NCBI GenBank assembly: GCA_003194525.1
Contig: NBIV01000019.1
Span: 186,001-250,000 of the forward strand
Direction: 5' to 3'
Source of the DNA: Gracilariopsis chorda
Lineage: Eukaryota > Rhodophyta > Florideophyceae > Gracilariales > Gracilariaceae
Length of the DNA: 64,000 nucleotides
Numbering within the stretch: position 1 is the stretch's first letter; the number at the start of each line of letters is the position of its first letter. This document shows, one piece after another, positions 8,767 through 19,654 of the stretch. Both the position numbers and the translations under genes were made by a program. Below the pieces are notes generated by a model. The model was not told the DNA's origin, did not search any database, and saw only the letters and a list, made by a program, of their open reading frames with translations.

Positions 8767-9066
8767 ACTCTTTCCTGCAGTTGTAACGTCTGCATCTTGC
8801 CTGCAGGAAAGAGTAGCGCGGCCGGAGCTTGAGCCCTCACAAACCTGAAAACCAAACGTTTTGGTTAAGAAGGGCCTTCGGCCTTAGCACTCTTTCCTGC
8901 AGTTGTGACGTGTGCATCTTGCCTGCAGGAAAGAGTGTTAGCGCCGCCCTGCCACACTTTCCTGCAGTTGTGATGTCTGCATCTTGCCTGCAAGAAAGAG
9001 TGGTAGTGCCGCCCTACCGTTCTTTCCTGCAGTTGTGACGTCTGCATCTTGCCTGCAGGAAAGAGT
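8767..9066. repeat. Four 48-bp hairpin units (CTTTCCTGCAG / CTGCAGGAAAG)
   Basis: Units lie at 8767-8814, 8889-8936, 8954-9001 and 9019-9066. Each has a 14-bp stem (ACTCTTTCCTGCAG or a close variant) around the same 20-nt loop (TTGTGACGTCTGCATCTTGC). Units 1 and 4 are followed by the same roughly 50-bp tail (GAGCTTGAGC ... AAACGTTTTGGTT). The result is a nested tandem and inverted repeat. Confidence 0.88.
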
Positions 9067-9101
9067 GATAGGGCCAGAGCTTGAGCGGTGATAAACCTGA
9101 G

Positions 9102-9135
9102 AATCAAACGTTTTGGTTGTCCAAAACGTTTGATT
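9102..9135. repeat. Perfect 15-bp stem hairpin
   Basis: AATCAAACGTTTTGG at 9102-9116 and its exact reverse complement at 9121-9135 are separated by TTGT. The left arm is a copy of the CAAACGTTTTGGTT tail seen after hairpin unit 1 at about 8850-8865. Confidence 0.85.
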
Positions 9136-9139
9136 ATCA

Positions 9140-11310
9140 TTGTTGCAAAGAGATGGCGTACCAAAAGGCTCACAAAATGAAAGTGAAGCACGGTTTTGGG
9201 TTCTGGCGCAGTTTGCGCCAAAAAAAACGAAATCATGCATTTTACCTATTTTTTAAGGGGTGCGAAGGTCGTTGTCGCACAAATCCTTAGTTAGGTTAGA
9301 GACTACGTAGAATTTCATGTACCCCCAGTAAGCAATCTATCCGTTGACTGAGAACCATGAACATATATTGATTGCAATACACAGAAAGATTCCAAAATGG
9401 GTTTGCAAAAGTTACAAACTCACAAAGTAATCGACCAAACTAGTTATTTTGCCGGTTTGACCGGTACATTGCATACTCTAAGTACAGTATTCCTACGCAT
9501 TTAATGGCCAACATGTAGCTTTCAAAGCTACTATGACTATCTTTAGGAACATAAAACACCATCCGTACGTTACAACAATACAAAAATTTGAAAACGGAAC
9601 TGGGTTTTGAACAATAGGACAAGTATTACAGCTCAACTATAGAAAAAACGTGTAAATTAGTTGCAAGATTCTCAATCAATCTTGCACTTCGTCGAATAAC
9701 AATGATGAACGAATGGAAATATGGAAAAGACTACTAGAACTTTGACACTTCTTGACACATCAACGAATACTTGAACAAAACAATGCAAATAACCACTTTT
9801 TCTTCTCTGAAAGCAAAGATCAAATATAAAAATATGATTCTAAGCAGATTGAGAATAGCGGGGGTGGCTACAATCCCCCGGAAAACGGCAAAGATATTCA
9901 CTGGTACGTGTTTGATGGGTTCTAATTCCTATATATCCCGCCAAAATCGCCTTTGACTTCTACCTCAGAATACAGATAAGTACCAAGACGGTTGTTGGAT
10001 GGGCGTCCACAAATTTGAGTGATTATATGCCTATGAAGTCACGCTTGTTATTTTACCCAGTGGTAACCATCTATCTTCAGAATATCACATGCACATCCAC
10101 ATGCACGATTAATGTCCCAGGAATTTCAAGAAAATTAAGAAACTGCTTGGACTTCCGTTTCCTTGATTTCTGCAATCATTTGTGGAGCAATGAAATCTGT
10201 GGTGTTGGGGATGGTTTCATTAAAATGCACTATAGTACCTCGCAAGGTGAAGTGGATATGGCTACGAGGCACACCCCATTTTGGGTTGTTTTGGAACCGG
10301 AAGTAATGGTGACCATCACAGGTGAATTGGATGTCCGACCTGGGTACAAGTGGTATACTGGGTACGCTGGTCCCCTGATACATGACTTTGGGTGGCCCAC
10401 CCGTGCGAGGGCACTCTGATACCGTGGTAGCCACTTGCGTAGACCACGCAAGTTGTACACATATGCTTAGATAGTTATTACACTTTGCAGTGCTAGAACG
10501 TACTTAAAGCACGGTGAGCTCCCCTCATCTCCCCCACAGTAAAATTTAACTGAGTCGCATCTTCTTCCGGAAGGCGGACTATAGTCGTAATCATCTGCGT
10601 AAGTTTACAACTCCTTGCGGAGGGTAACCACGTTGGGCTCTGGTGCGTCTACCACTCAGGGTCAACTAGGAAACCCTTTATCGTTTTTCACCTTTTCTTT
10701 TCAGGACCATCTTCGTGCCGAGACTTCGATTGGTTTCCACTCCTGTATAGGATATTTCTTTTGCTAATATTATAGCTTTTACTCCGCCTACGGACCTATT
10801 CCCGCTTGTCGCACGGTCCTTGGCATCAATCCAGGTGTTGTGTCTCGAGCACACTCACCGTCCTACGGTGCTCCTTACTGTCTTCTTTTGCCCCTTTTGC
10901 ATCAGGTTCGCCGCCAATACCGTTCTTCATACCATCCCTTCTTCCCCACTTCTGTAGGTATCTCCAGCAACCGTCTCTGGTCTTACACCCGGCGTGCCTA
11001 GCACTGAGCACGGACAGAGGGCTCTTTCCGCTGCAGTTCACCTCTCAAGAGGGCGGACTCCAGACATCTGGTGGACATCACCCATCGCAGTGTTTTGCTC
11101 CACATCATTCACACATCAAAGGTGAAAGTGAGTATGCATGTGACACTCTGATGATAGAATGTTAGTACTACGATGTTTATCACTGTGGTGTACCCAAACA
11201 CGGTTAATGACCAAATGTGTAGTTCGTGTGGACCTTGGCTGTAGAGACCCCCGGATGGGCTCGACCTAGAAGGGGAAAGTAGGGCTACAGAAGGGGTCTG
11301 TGGCCGCACC
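9140..11310. other. Gene-free stretch
   Basis: I see only short overlapping frames with no motif. The longest frame, 134 codons at 10015-10419, has overlapping frames on the opposite strand and no recognisable domain. The sequence near 10780-11300 becomes GC-richer and may be decayed retroelement, but I cannot name it. Confidence 0.5.
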
Positions 11311-11697
11311 AACCACTAGTGTCTATCTGACCAGCGACCTCATATGAGGTAAATATTAATTACTCTAGAACTTTATCAAAACCTTAAAACTTTTCCAAAA
11401 ACGTTTTCACTTTGATCTTCTCATCATGTCTTCTACGCCGGCAGCGCTGAACCATGTCCACAACACATCACCAACAGTCGTAGCTGTCACATCAAGCACT
11501 ATCGTCAAAAACATTCGTACACAATGGCCCCGTCCACAGATCTTTTAGTTCAAAGACCACCTGGTTAGCCATGTTTCAAGTTCAAAATTTGAAATGTGGG
11601 GCCATGCGAATCAGATTTCAATTTTTTTTTAATTTTGCGTGCCGTTGCGCTGACCTCATATGAGGTCAGCGCACCGGTCCGATAGACACTAGAGGTG
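11311..11697. mobile_element. MITE-like element with palindromic inner ends
   Basis: The left end reads CTAGTGTCTATCTGACC and the right end is its near reverse complement (GGTCCGATAGACACTAG). Each is followed inward by ACCTCATATGAGGT. The right copy extends to a perfect 28-bp palindrome at 11646-11673. There is no coding capacity. The target duplication is not clear, so the outer boundaries are good to a few bases only. Confidence 0.6.
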
Positions 11698-11778
11698 CAA
11701 GATAGTCGGGTAGTTCTACGTACCAGCGTGTTAGTCGCTAGGTATCGTGATTGGCGGACTATTAATACCTGATAAGAT

Positions 11779-11834
11779 CTTGGATAACCAAAAAGTTTGA
11801 CTGTAAAAAACAGTTGGTATCACAGTTATCCAAG
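11779..11834. repeat. Inverted repeat beside the gypsy LTR
   Basis: CTTGGATAAC at 11779-11788 and GTTATCCAAG at 11825-11834 are exact inverses, with an inner ACTGT...ACAGT pair. They lie 20 bp outside the left LTR. Confidence 0.65.
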
Positions 11835-11853
11835 AGAAGCCTACCGTTTACCT

Positions 11854-12098
11854 TGAAGGGAGAGGAGGCTGACGCTCATCTTAAGGGTGGGCTCGACTCC
11901 ACATGGACATGGCACGCTACGTGTGCCATGTCTGAGGTACCCCCTAGTGGTGCACCTCAGTACCCTTGTTAACAGTTTGAACTATTTCTAAAAATTAATG
12001 TTAAATACTAGGACATTCCGCCCTGGTCCAATCACCCACGTGGCACACAGAACTGGTATTTTGCACACGATTTTGGTACAAACACCCACTATACGACA
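11854..12098 (-). repeat. 3' LTR of gypsy element 1
   Basis: 245 bp, TG at 11854 to CA at 12098. It aligns along its full length with 22254-22502. Shared blocks include CTTAAGGGTGGGC, GCTACGTGTG and CCAATCACCCACGTGG. Confidence 0.85.
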
Positions 12099-12110
12099 GA
12101 CCCCCCTCCT
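12099..12110 (-). promoter_or_regulatory. Polypurine tract of gypsy element 1
   Basis: On the minus strand AGGAGGGGGGTC lies directly against the start of the 3' LTR, where the plus-strand primer of reverse transcription is expected. It supports both the orientation and the LTR boundary. Confidence 0.7.
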
Positions 12111-12265
12111 ACATGCAGCCACGACCGTGTGTGTGCCAAATCAGTCCCTAATGTGTTGTTCTGTCCCGGTTTGCACCCGTTGGTCCGTACCCAAGCGGCG
12201 CCTCAGCACCAGCATTAGTGCTCTCCACGTCAGCATCGACCGAAGCGACAAACTAGGTTTCGTAT

Positions 12266-12283
12266 CCCCCCCCCCCCCCCCCC
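12266..12283. repeat. Run of 18 C
   Basis: A homopolymer C tract inside gypsy element 1. A second run of 11 C lies at 15785-15795. In element sense these are G-runs bracketing the antisense-frame region. Length may be unreliable in assembly. Confidence 0.8.
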
Positions 12284-12497
12284 TGCATCCTGCCATTCTT
12301 TGCCGTTCGGTCACTTTCCTCTCCGCCGTATGATCGTGTCGGTCTCATTCGATCACCACGCCCTTCCTTTCCTCCTTCTTCGTCTTGCGTGGGACCTTTC
12401 AGGTTACTTTCGCCATTCCTACTGGGTCGATATTATCTCCGTTCTCGTCCGCCCGTGACCGTTTGGTATTAGTGCAACACCGCTTGGTCCCGGTGCA

Positions 12498-13025
12498 ATG
12501 CGGTCTTCCTCCGCTTTCGACGGTTCGGTGATAATCGCGACGCCTCCATGGCCATTGGCTCTCCATCCCAGCGCTCTTCAGGGCTATTTGAGTCATCTTG
12601 TCCGTGGCCCAATACAACACGGACTGACCATTATGGTTCATCAACGTGCCGAGAAGGCTCCCGTACCAGACTCTGAGACCCATATGGTGGATTTGAACCC
12701 GCTGGAGCCGATTGGCACTCCCTTGCCCGAATTGGTTGGCGCCAACGACGATTCGGCGCATACCAACTCTGGCCCGGTCCTCACTCACCTGGGATGCTTT
12801 TCTCTACCCGACTATTTAGCCGGGTCGGATAGGTTCCCAACCAGCTACCGTCGCGGTCCTCCTCCATCACCGGTCAGCCAGATCACCATGTCGGGTCGCG
12901 GTTCTCGCGGCCCTTGCGGCTCCCAAACCGCCGCCTCAAAGTCGAATCACCAAGCCAGTAACAAGTTCGCGCGGATGTGGGCGTGGTACGTCACATACCC
13001 TGCTGCTTCCAAACCAAAGTGGTAA
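12498..13025 (+). CDS. Antisense frame 1 of gypsy element 1, unknown product
   Basis: A 175-codon frame from ATG 12498 to TAA 13025, running against the retroelement's own sense direction. The product is Pro/Ser-rich, with a region near residues 45-95 of ordinary globular character (HMVDLNPLEPIGTPLPELVG) and a basic Ser/Gly-rich end. I recognise no family. The next antisense frame begins one base after its stop, so the two may have formed one gene now split by a frameshift. The minus strand here has weaker open frames, so the plus strand is the better candidate. Confidence 0.4.
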   Translation: MRSSSAFDGSVIIATPPWPLALHPSALQGYLSHLVRGPIQHGLTIMVHQRAEKAPVPDSETHMVDLNPLEPIGTPLPELVGANDDSAHTNSGPVLTHLGCFSLPDYLAGSDRFPTSYRRGPPPSPVSQITMSGRGSRGPCGSQTAASKSNHQASNKFARMWAWYVTYPAASKPKW

Positions 13026-13026
13026 C

Positions 13027-14088
13027 ATGCCCACCTTCGCTTCGGCCGAACTGGTAAACCTCATGGCGTGCGAGTTCCCCGCTGGGACTCGCGTGCTACA
13101 TGACCCATATGTGGTTACGGCGACCACCGAGGATGCCTCCCATATGAGTGAATTTTGCCTGCTTCCGTCGGACTTCCGTCGGGAGTTGTTGTAAACCACT
13201 TCCTGGCCGATTCGGGTAAGCGAACCCCTTGGTCAACTGTTTGACCACCTGTATTTTTCGCTGTACTCCTCTTGGAAGAGGTGGGACAGTCACCGTTTGG
13301 TAGCCATTCCGCACAACCCACCCACGTGGTATAAGGAAACATGTCACCTTCCCGGTCGTCACAGCTGCTTCCTCCATCGTGCTCACCATTCACCGTTCAA
13401 GTACTTCATCCCGCCGACCATTCCTGGTGATTTACCATACCTCTGAAGTGAATTTGAGTTCCTGTACTTCAGGAGACTCGTTGATGTCCTCTCCTCGGCG
13501 GGTTCTTCACCGGATTTGTTAGAGTGGGACCTCGACCTGGTCGCCTTCGAATCCCCTTGTGACAGGATTCATTGGCTCGACCGTAAAAGGTGGGGTGAAG
13601 TCGCCGCATTGGAGGCGCGCACTCGTCACCGAAACAGTTTGGTCAAGACCATGCGTGGTTATCACCTCATTGAGTACTTCTCTCAGAGTACTGAGGCTTG
13701 CCAACAACGGTACGTGCAGCAACCATGCTGATGGAATGAGTACGAACCACCGCGGTGGTTATCGGTTCCAACCCCTCCGCTACTGGTCTTTTTTGGAAGC
13801 CTGACCCGGGAGGGTAGTCCCTGTTACCACACCATATGGTCCGTTGCGATGTGCAAATGGGCCGTCCTGGTCGCCATGTTGGCTTTGGAAGCCAGAAGTC
13901 AAGGTATCACCTGGAACTCGTGGTGCCCTGAGATGGCCTTTTATACCCATTTGTTCCAACCAGGTGGTCGCCTCTTCCGTTTACCCATCCAGTTGATCCA
14001 GTCGATCCGCCGTTTCAGTTGTCTCCGACATCGTCGCCCGTACTGGTTACACCATAAACCACTTGGACAACTACCTCCGTGCTGCTGA
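13027..14088 (+). pseudogene. Antisense frame 2 of gypsy element 1, interrupted by in-frame stops
   Basis: From ATG 13027 one reading frame runs about 354 codons to TGA 14088. It is interrupted only by TAA 13192, TGA 13444 and TGA 13729. Between stops the translation has protein-like composition (MPTFASAELVNLMACEFPAG; TTSWPIRVSEPLGQLFDHLY; WSVAMCKWAVLVAMLALEA), and Trp, Tyr and His are frequent. No known domain is recognised. Near 14040-14100 another frame (TINHLDNYLRAAENHR) looks better, implying a frameshift. Parts resemble the antisense region of gypsy element 2 (30492-31360), suggesting a once-functional antisense gene shared by this family. The reading is mine and needs an alignment. Confidence 0.5.
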
Positions 14089-14355
14089 GAATCACCGGTA
14101 GGGTCCTGACCAAGTATGGGAAGTGTGGGATCATGACCGTCAAAAGGTTTCTTCACCGGTTGGGCGAGCTCTGCCTGGTGGCGATCACATGGGAGAAGAA
14201 GCACATTATGGTTATGTGGTAGAGACCTTCGAGGTTCTCACCCCTGCAACTTCCGTGGCCCCTACTTCTGGTCAGCGCCCTCCAGTTCCTCGTCGAACAC
14301 CGTTCCCGTACCACGTAGGGGTCCCTATCGACCAATTGGTCTTGTAAGTAATCCA

Positions 14356-14940
14356 ATGGGAGGTGGTGAGCCCATTACTGCCCCTGAGGTGACGGACACG
14401 CTAACGCATATCCAGCAGCTTTGCGTCACCCGCCTTAACCATCCTGGTCGCCGTTCAATTCAGGAAGCGCTCACGCTTTTGGAAGCGCTCATTTCGCGTC
14501 ATGCGACCTATGTGGAAACGTTAAACCAACTTGGTGGATTCCCGACCAACGTCCAGGCGGAATTGTACCGTGCGGTCACTTACCACTTTTGTGAGCTTTC
14601 AGACCTTCTACGGGGAGCGAGCACCACTGGGGGTCCACTTGTGGGTACCCTTGTAGGTCCGCTGATTGCATCTGGAGCTCGGTACCCGGTGGTGAATGTG
14701 CTGATGCCCGCGCCGAGTACCTCCGCTCCAGGTCCTTCTGAAACGGTCCAGCCCACCTATCCAGGTGCTCCACCTACCGCTCAGGGTTATAATCCCAATG
14801 GGTCTCGCCGTGCTGGCCCGGCGGGTAATTGGGGACATGGCAGTGCGGGTGCGCCGCCCTCCTCCAGTCATCCGTCTGGTACCGCTCCTGGATCCGCAGG
14901 TGGTCCGAGCGTCGCTCCAATGATGGAGGATTTTCCTTAA
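14356..14940 (+). CDS. Antisense frame 3 of gypsy element 1: helical N-terminus, Pro/Gly/Ser-rich C-terminus
   Basis: An uninterrupted 194-codon frame from ATG 14356 to TAA 14940, on the strand opposite to gag-pol. Residues 1-85 look helical (PEVTDTLTHIQQLCVTRL, QEALTLLEALISRHATYVET). Residues 115-194 are a low-complexity Pro/Gly/Ser/Ala tail ending MMEDFP. The layout of a helical head with a disordered tail recalls capsid-like or adaptor proteins, but I cannot assign a family. It follows antisense frame 2 in the same direction and may be the end of the same antisense transcription unit. Confidence 0.5.
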   Translation: MGGGEPITAPEVTDTLTHIQQLCVTRLNHPGRRSIQEALTLLEALISRHATYVETLNQLGGFPTNVQAELYRAVTYHFCELSDLLRGASTTGGPLVGTLVGPLIASGARYPVVNVLMPAPSTSAPGPSETVQPTYPGAPPTAQGYNPNGSRRAGPAGNWGHGSAGAPPSSSHPSGTAPGSAGGPSVAPMMEDFP

Positions 14941-15820
14941 CCAAGCGATCGATAGAATATCTTCGTTCACCCCTTTGTGGCCGATAAACCGACTTGCATC
15001 CTGCGTAACGTCCTCGCCTTCACCTTCCTGTTGTATCCTACCGAGACGGTCTGAGCTCATGGAACATCTCCCGCACCGGGAGTGGGGGTCTCAGACCCCT
15101 TTGGATGGAGCACCCAGGCCACTCTTCTACATGTTTTCACGTGCGCGTGGCGCGGGCACCGTGTGGTGGTTGGCCAGCGATGATACCCACTCCGTTTGGA
15201 TGCCCTCCTTGGGCGAATGCGCCTAAGCGTGACACCCAGCCTTGGAGGTTACTTGCAAGGGGAGTCAAAAAATCTCCTTTGAGAATTACCTCCTCAGATG
15301 GTGCCAAAAACCGCGCTTTACCTTTTGGTCCGTAGCCCCGAAACGCCGGCGTTTCAGAGGCTGAGAATGGCCAGTTTGCTATCTGCAAGGTACGGTCAAA
15401 ATACTTAGATTTTTTGAGCGTACACGCGCGCGCGCGCTACACACATCACTGTTTACCGAATCGGTTAGCCAATCGCGGTCGTGTGCATAGCGTGCTGACA
15501 ATCTCGGTGAATCGAAAAATCGCAATGTTTTGTTTGAGTTGCGTGTTGGCCGCCTTTGCGCGTCGGGGAGTGGCGTGCACCGCGCGCCACCAAACCCCCT
15601 ATCTGTCCGTGGTGCGTGCACTCACCAAGTGGTCGGGTACCATCTTCCTTAACGGTGCTCCCCTCCCATCTTCGTCTTCTTTATCTTAATCTTGATCTGC
15701 ACGAGCGCCTCCAGGGCTGTTGTCCTTATGGTCAGTTAGTTCCCATTTACCATTGGGTCATTAGTTAAACTTAATAATTGACATCCCCCCCCCCCTTCTA
15801 TGATTGTTGTACCACACCAC

Positions 15821-16336
15821 TCAAGGGTGCAGCGGGGTCTGTCCTCGCTTGCGCCAATACCACGCTATAAAGTTGCGCGGGATATGACCAGGTGGTTCTA
15901 ACGTTGCTGAGTCAGAAGACCATCCGTACCACCTTACAAGGTGTCGAATACCTCGAATGATGTGCTCATGACCAACAATGGTTTCAATTACACACTCCGT
16001 GGTTACCGGTGGGTGAGATTTCGCCAGTGGATCTCCAGAAGTCTGGTCTGTTTGTACTAAGTTTTGTGAAGGTATCAGTACGAGTCCAAGGTTACTAGGG
16101 TCGCTCGTAACCGCTCGTTCCTGGGGCGCGGACGCCTCGAGTTGTACCCCAGATGGGTCCATGGGTAAGCCCTTCCCCGATGCAGTCTGGCAACTTGCGC
16201 GTTTCCGGACCACTGGGGGTTGTGTCGCCGTCAGTTCCTCAACGCGCCTTGGGGCCTTCGTCACTCGATTCACCGAAATGGGATTTTCCAAGCCGTCCAT
16301 CAGTACCGTAGCAGTATGAGCGTCAGCTCGAATCAC
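15821..16336 (-). pseudogene. Integrase C-terminal region of gypsy element 1
   Basis: This follows the integrase core in element sense. The start (ENPISVNRVTKAP) matches the usual post-core segment in which the element's polyprotein passes a GKP-like/SVNR motif. The same segment is recognisable in gypsy element 2 at 33569-33826 (GKPIAVNTVTREA). The end (HEHIIRGIRHLVRWYGWSS) has the look of a decayed chromodomain (LVKWxGxxxxxxTWEP type). The frame is separate from the core by a shift. Confidence 0.55.
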
Positions 16337-16492
16337 CTGGTAACGTCCAGCAGCCGTAGGGAGAAGTGTAGAATTGATTTCTGCATCACTTCTAATGTCG
16401 TGCTTCTCCTCGGCTGGCGTGGGCCTCGGGCCATCTGGTGGAATGTCGATAAAGACATATTCCGCTGCGACTATTTTGGTGATTTGCTGTAC

Positions 16493-17329
16493 CTACCGGT
16501 CATAGTCCTTCTTGTACCGCTGTTGTGCCTTCGTAGGTTTGGCTATTGCATGACGCAGGGCCGCACGCAACCTTCTAAAGATGTCGTTCTTGACCTGTGC
16601 AGGAGTAGTTCCAGCTGGAGGGTTACCGTTTCCCGGTTTGATTTCAAGTACAATCGCTTGAGGTGCACGCCACACAACTAAATCGAATGATGCAGTCTGC
16701 GTAGTCCGGTGGACCAGCAGGGTATATGCGTACGTTTTGGGTTGAAAGTACTCGTCCCAACCAGTTTGGTGTTCCTCCACGTAATTTAGGAGTCTTCCCA
16801 CGAGGATCTTATTGTACCGTTCCACTTGACCATTGGTCTGGGGGTGGTAAGCGGTAGTGAAGTAGTGTTTCACACCCAGCATGGTACAGACCGCTTCGAG
16901 GAACTTTGATTAAAGTTTCGAACCGTTATTGGTAAACAAGTAGAGCGGAGCACTATAGGGGTATACCCAGTTGTTAGGGAACGCCTTGGCCAGTGCAGTC
17001 AATTTTGTATCCCTCGGAGGTATGGCGCCGATGAACTTCAATAAACTATCGGTGATTACAAGTACGTACTTATAACTCTTGTTGGTCTTCGGAAGTGGCC
17101 TGGACAGGTCGATGGCAATAAATTTCAACGGACCCGCTGCAGGGAAAAGCTTCAGGTACTTCCTGTGCTTTTGCAGACCACCTCTGGTCTTCACGCACGA
17201 TGCACACTGACCTACGAAGGTATACACATCGTGGGCCATATGGGGCCAATAAAACTTCCTCCTTAGAGTATAGTATAACCAAGTGCCTTCTGGATGACCT
17301 GCAAGGCTAGGGTAATGCGAGAGGTGCAA
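16493..17329 (-). pseudogene. Integrase of gypsy element 1
   Basis: Integrase inserts the cDNA into the genome. In element sense the frame gives the zinc-binding H2C2 part (LSHYPSLAGHPEGTWLYYTL and CASCVKTRGG), then the core start (PLKFIAIDLSRPLPKTNKSY, with the first catalytic Asp in AIDLS). A break near 16883-16909 is followed by the core end (HYFTTAYHPQTNGQVERYNK, with the catalytic Glu in QVERYNK). The middle Asp segment (LFTNNGSKL) carries Asn-Asn where NDNG or SDRG is usual. The gene is therefore shifted and probably lacks one catalytic residue. Confidence 0.8.
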
Positions 17330-17589
17330 AACCCTGGACTGTAGGGATTCTGGAACGACCTGTTGGAGGGACCCATCCAGGGGGGATCATCTCACCAAAT
17401 AACCATTATGGTCGATGTCGAACTGTGATCCATAAGTACCGATGTGTTCTGACAAGCTTTTGCAGTACTTTTCCTTGGCTCGACCCTCTAGGAATTCCAC
17501 TCGAGTAATTGGAGCGTCCATTTGGCCATCCTGGTCAGCGACCAAAATTAGTGACTCTCCCACTGAGAATGCTGGTTCCGTATCTACAA

Positions 17590-19040
17590 CTATAGCTGTG
17601 AAGGTTTCATCACCCATTGATCCGCTCCTACAGATGGTAAAACAGGGGATTTCTTCCTCAACCTTTCGGTCTCTAACCCATCGGTGTTAAGGCGCGACAT
17701 AGCGTCAGCCACGTTGTGCTGTATACCTGGACGTTGCTGGACATCGTATTCGAATTCCAGTAGGCGGAGTCTCCATCGGGCAGCCGTACGGAGTCGTACG
17801 CCAGTCTGCGTGTCCACGTAAGGGCATTATGATCCGTTCTTAGGGTAATCGTAGCACCATATAGTTACAGGCGAAGCATGAGCATGCTCTACACTACCAC
17901 AAGGCACTCCTTCTCGGTCACGGTGTAGTTTTGCTCTGTCGGGGACAGCGCTCTACTCCAATAACCAATTGGTAACTTATCCCCGTTCCCTTGCTACTGC
18001 ATGAGGCAGCAACCAGTTTGGGCGTTCGAAGCATTGGTATCGAGGGTGTAGGGTAGACCACCTTTGGGCAATGCCAGTATAGGTGGATGGAGAAGGGCAG
18101 CTTTCAGGTGTTGGAAGGCTTCCATTTCTTCGACCTCTAGGTAACCGAAACGATGTGGTTGACCTTTCGTTAGTCTTCGGTTCAGGGGTGCCACAATTTT
18201 TGCAAACCCCTTGATGAACCTACGGTACATATTGCAAAGACCTATAAAGGAACAGATATCCGTCTTGGAGGTAGGAATATGTACCTCATATACCGCATGG
18301 ATATTCCGCTTGGTGACCTCTGACCTTCCAGGGCTTATAGTGTGTCCCAAGTAGTCTACCTTTTGGTCATAGGACGTGCATTTCCTCAGTTTGGGCGAAA
18401 CGCCCGACCCCATAAGGAGTCTCAGTACTGTACCAAAATGGTCAAAGTGTTCTTCTACCGTTCAGGAGTAGATGATTACTTCATCTAAGTATACCAAAGC
18501 GGTGGCGCATTGAACCTTAGATAGGATAATGTCCAGCGCTCGCTGGAACGAGGCTGGCACATTCTTCAGACCTAATGGCATTTGGAGAAACCGGAATAGG
18601 CCTGCGTGACAAGTTAAAGCGGTCTTGTCTCTGTCCTCTTCTGGTATTTCCATTTGCCAGTAACCACTGTTGGAATCCAATGTTGGAAACATTTTCGCAT
18701 CCCCTAAGGTATCAACGGACCCGTCTATTCGTGGTATTGAGTAAGACTCCCGCACCATAATAGCATTTATTTTTCGATATTCTACCCAGAACCACATACG
18801 GAGATCACCTCTTTTCTGGACAAGAACCACTGGGCTCGCCCACTCAACATTTGTGGGTTCGATAACCCCCTCACGGAGCATGCGCTCCACCTCCTGTAGG
18901 TCAACCTCCCGGGCCTTGGGACCAGCTTGGTAGGTTTGTTGGTAGATGGGCCTTGCACCCGATACAAGATCAATTCGGTGCTTGGCGGCCTTGATAAATC
19001 CCAGGCGCCCAGACCAGATGGTGCTATACGGTTCTAGCAA
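17590..19040 (-). pseudogene. Reverse transcriptase and RNase H of gypsy element 1
   Basis: The element-sense frame runs through RT: EPTNVEWASPVVLVQKRGDL, WFWVEYRKINA, FPTLDSNSGYWQMEI with its catalytic Asp, GLKNVPASFQRALD, and YLDEVIIYS. The YxDD box reads YLDE, so the last catalytic Asp is Glu. A TGA follows at once (18464-18462), then the same frame resumes as thumb and connection (KVDYLGHTISPGR, DICSFIGLCNMYRRFIKGFA). RNase H follows (LDTNASNAQTGCCLMQ, then more stops at CAG- and TGG-like positions). The end, 17590-17817, reads RLRLLEFEYDVQQRPGIQHN, the usual RNase H tail. It is clearly inactive as it stands. Confidence 0.85.
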
Positions 19041-19156
19041 ATCGGGAACCTTCTCCCTAAGGGTCTCATCCTCGATACCAATATGGACTTCTTCCTTTCA
19101 GTTCTCTGGTTTCTCTTCACCCTCATGTTCTTCTACTTCTGTCTCCGTCTTCTTCT

Positions 19157-19597
19157 TTACACCTTCATGGTCCAAGACTTCATTTTTTTCCGTCCATGTT
19201 CTTCCCCTTCTTCCTTCTCTTCTACTTCTCCTTCTTGGTCATCTTCGTCGCAACGTTCTCCAAATGGTCTGCACAGCTGACCATGACGGGCTGCGGGGTT
19301 AGGCTTTGCGATTTTGGTATCGCCTTCCCCTTCCTTAGTGGGACTGACCTCGGTTGATCTCACAAGGGCGAAGATGTTTTCCGGCACTGGGTGAGCATGG
19401 CCAATTACGGTATTCTTCGGTAACTGGGCGGGTTTATCCCCAAAGTTGCTGACGTATACCGAGAATGGTTGGTTAGGTATATTATCACATTTACCATTAG
19501 CCATTAAGGTCACGTGTATCTTCACCAGTTTGGAATCGTTCTGTATGGAGATGAGTCCGAGTTCCTGACAGTTATTCCGAACGACCATATGGGTCAT
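19157..19597 (-). pseudogene. Protease-to-RT linker of gypsy element 1, acidic
   Basis: 146 codons between protease and RT. The first half reads as a globular spacer (PFSVYVSNFGDKPAQLPKNT, with the VIGHA segment typical of the region after gypsy protease). The second half is a Glu/Lys-rich low-complexity run. The low-complexity stretch is pyrimidine-rich CTTCTTCC sequence on the plus strand, so its length may be repeat-driven. Confidence 0.55.
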
Positions 19598-19654
19598 CGG
19601 CAGTATTGTGACACGTCGACTAAGCCGTACCTTATTGGAGACCGTACCTCTAGG

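Noticed and set aside
8767-9066. CRISPR-like array
   Set aside because: The repeats are hairpins with a conserved loop and irregular spacing, the spacers are not unique sequences of equal length, and the context is eukaryotic.
10015-10434. Overlapping 134-codon plus and 99-codon minus frames
   Set aside because: Both strands are open over the same DNA, neither has a motif, and composition is not protein-like enough to choose.
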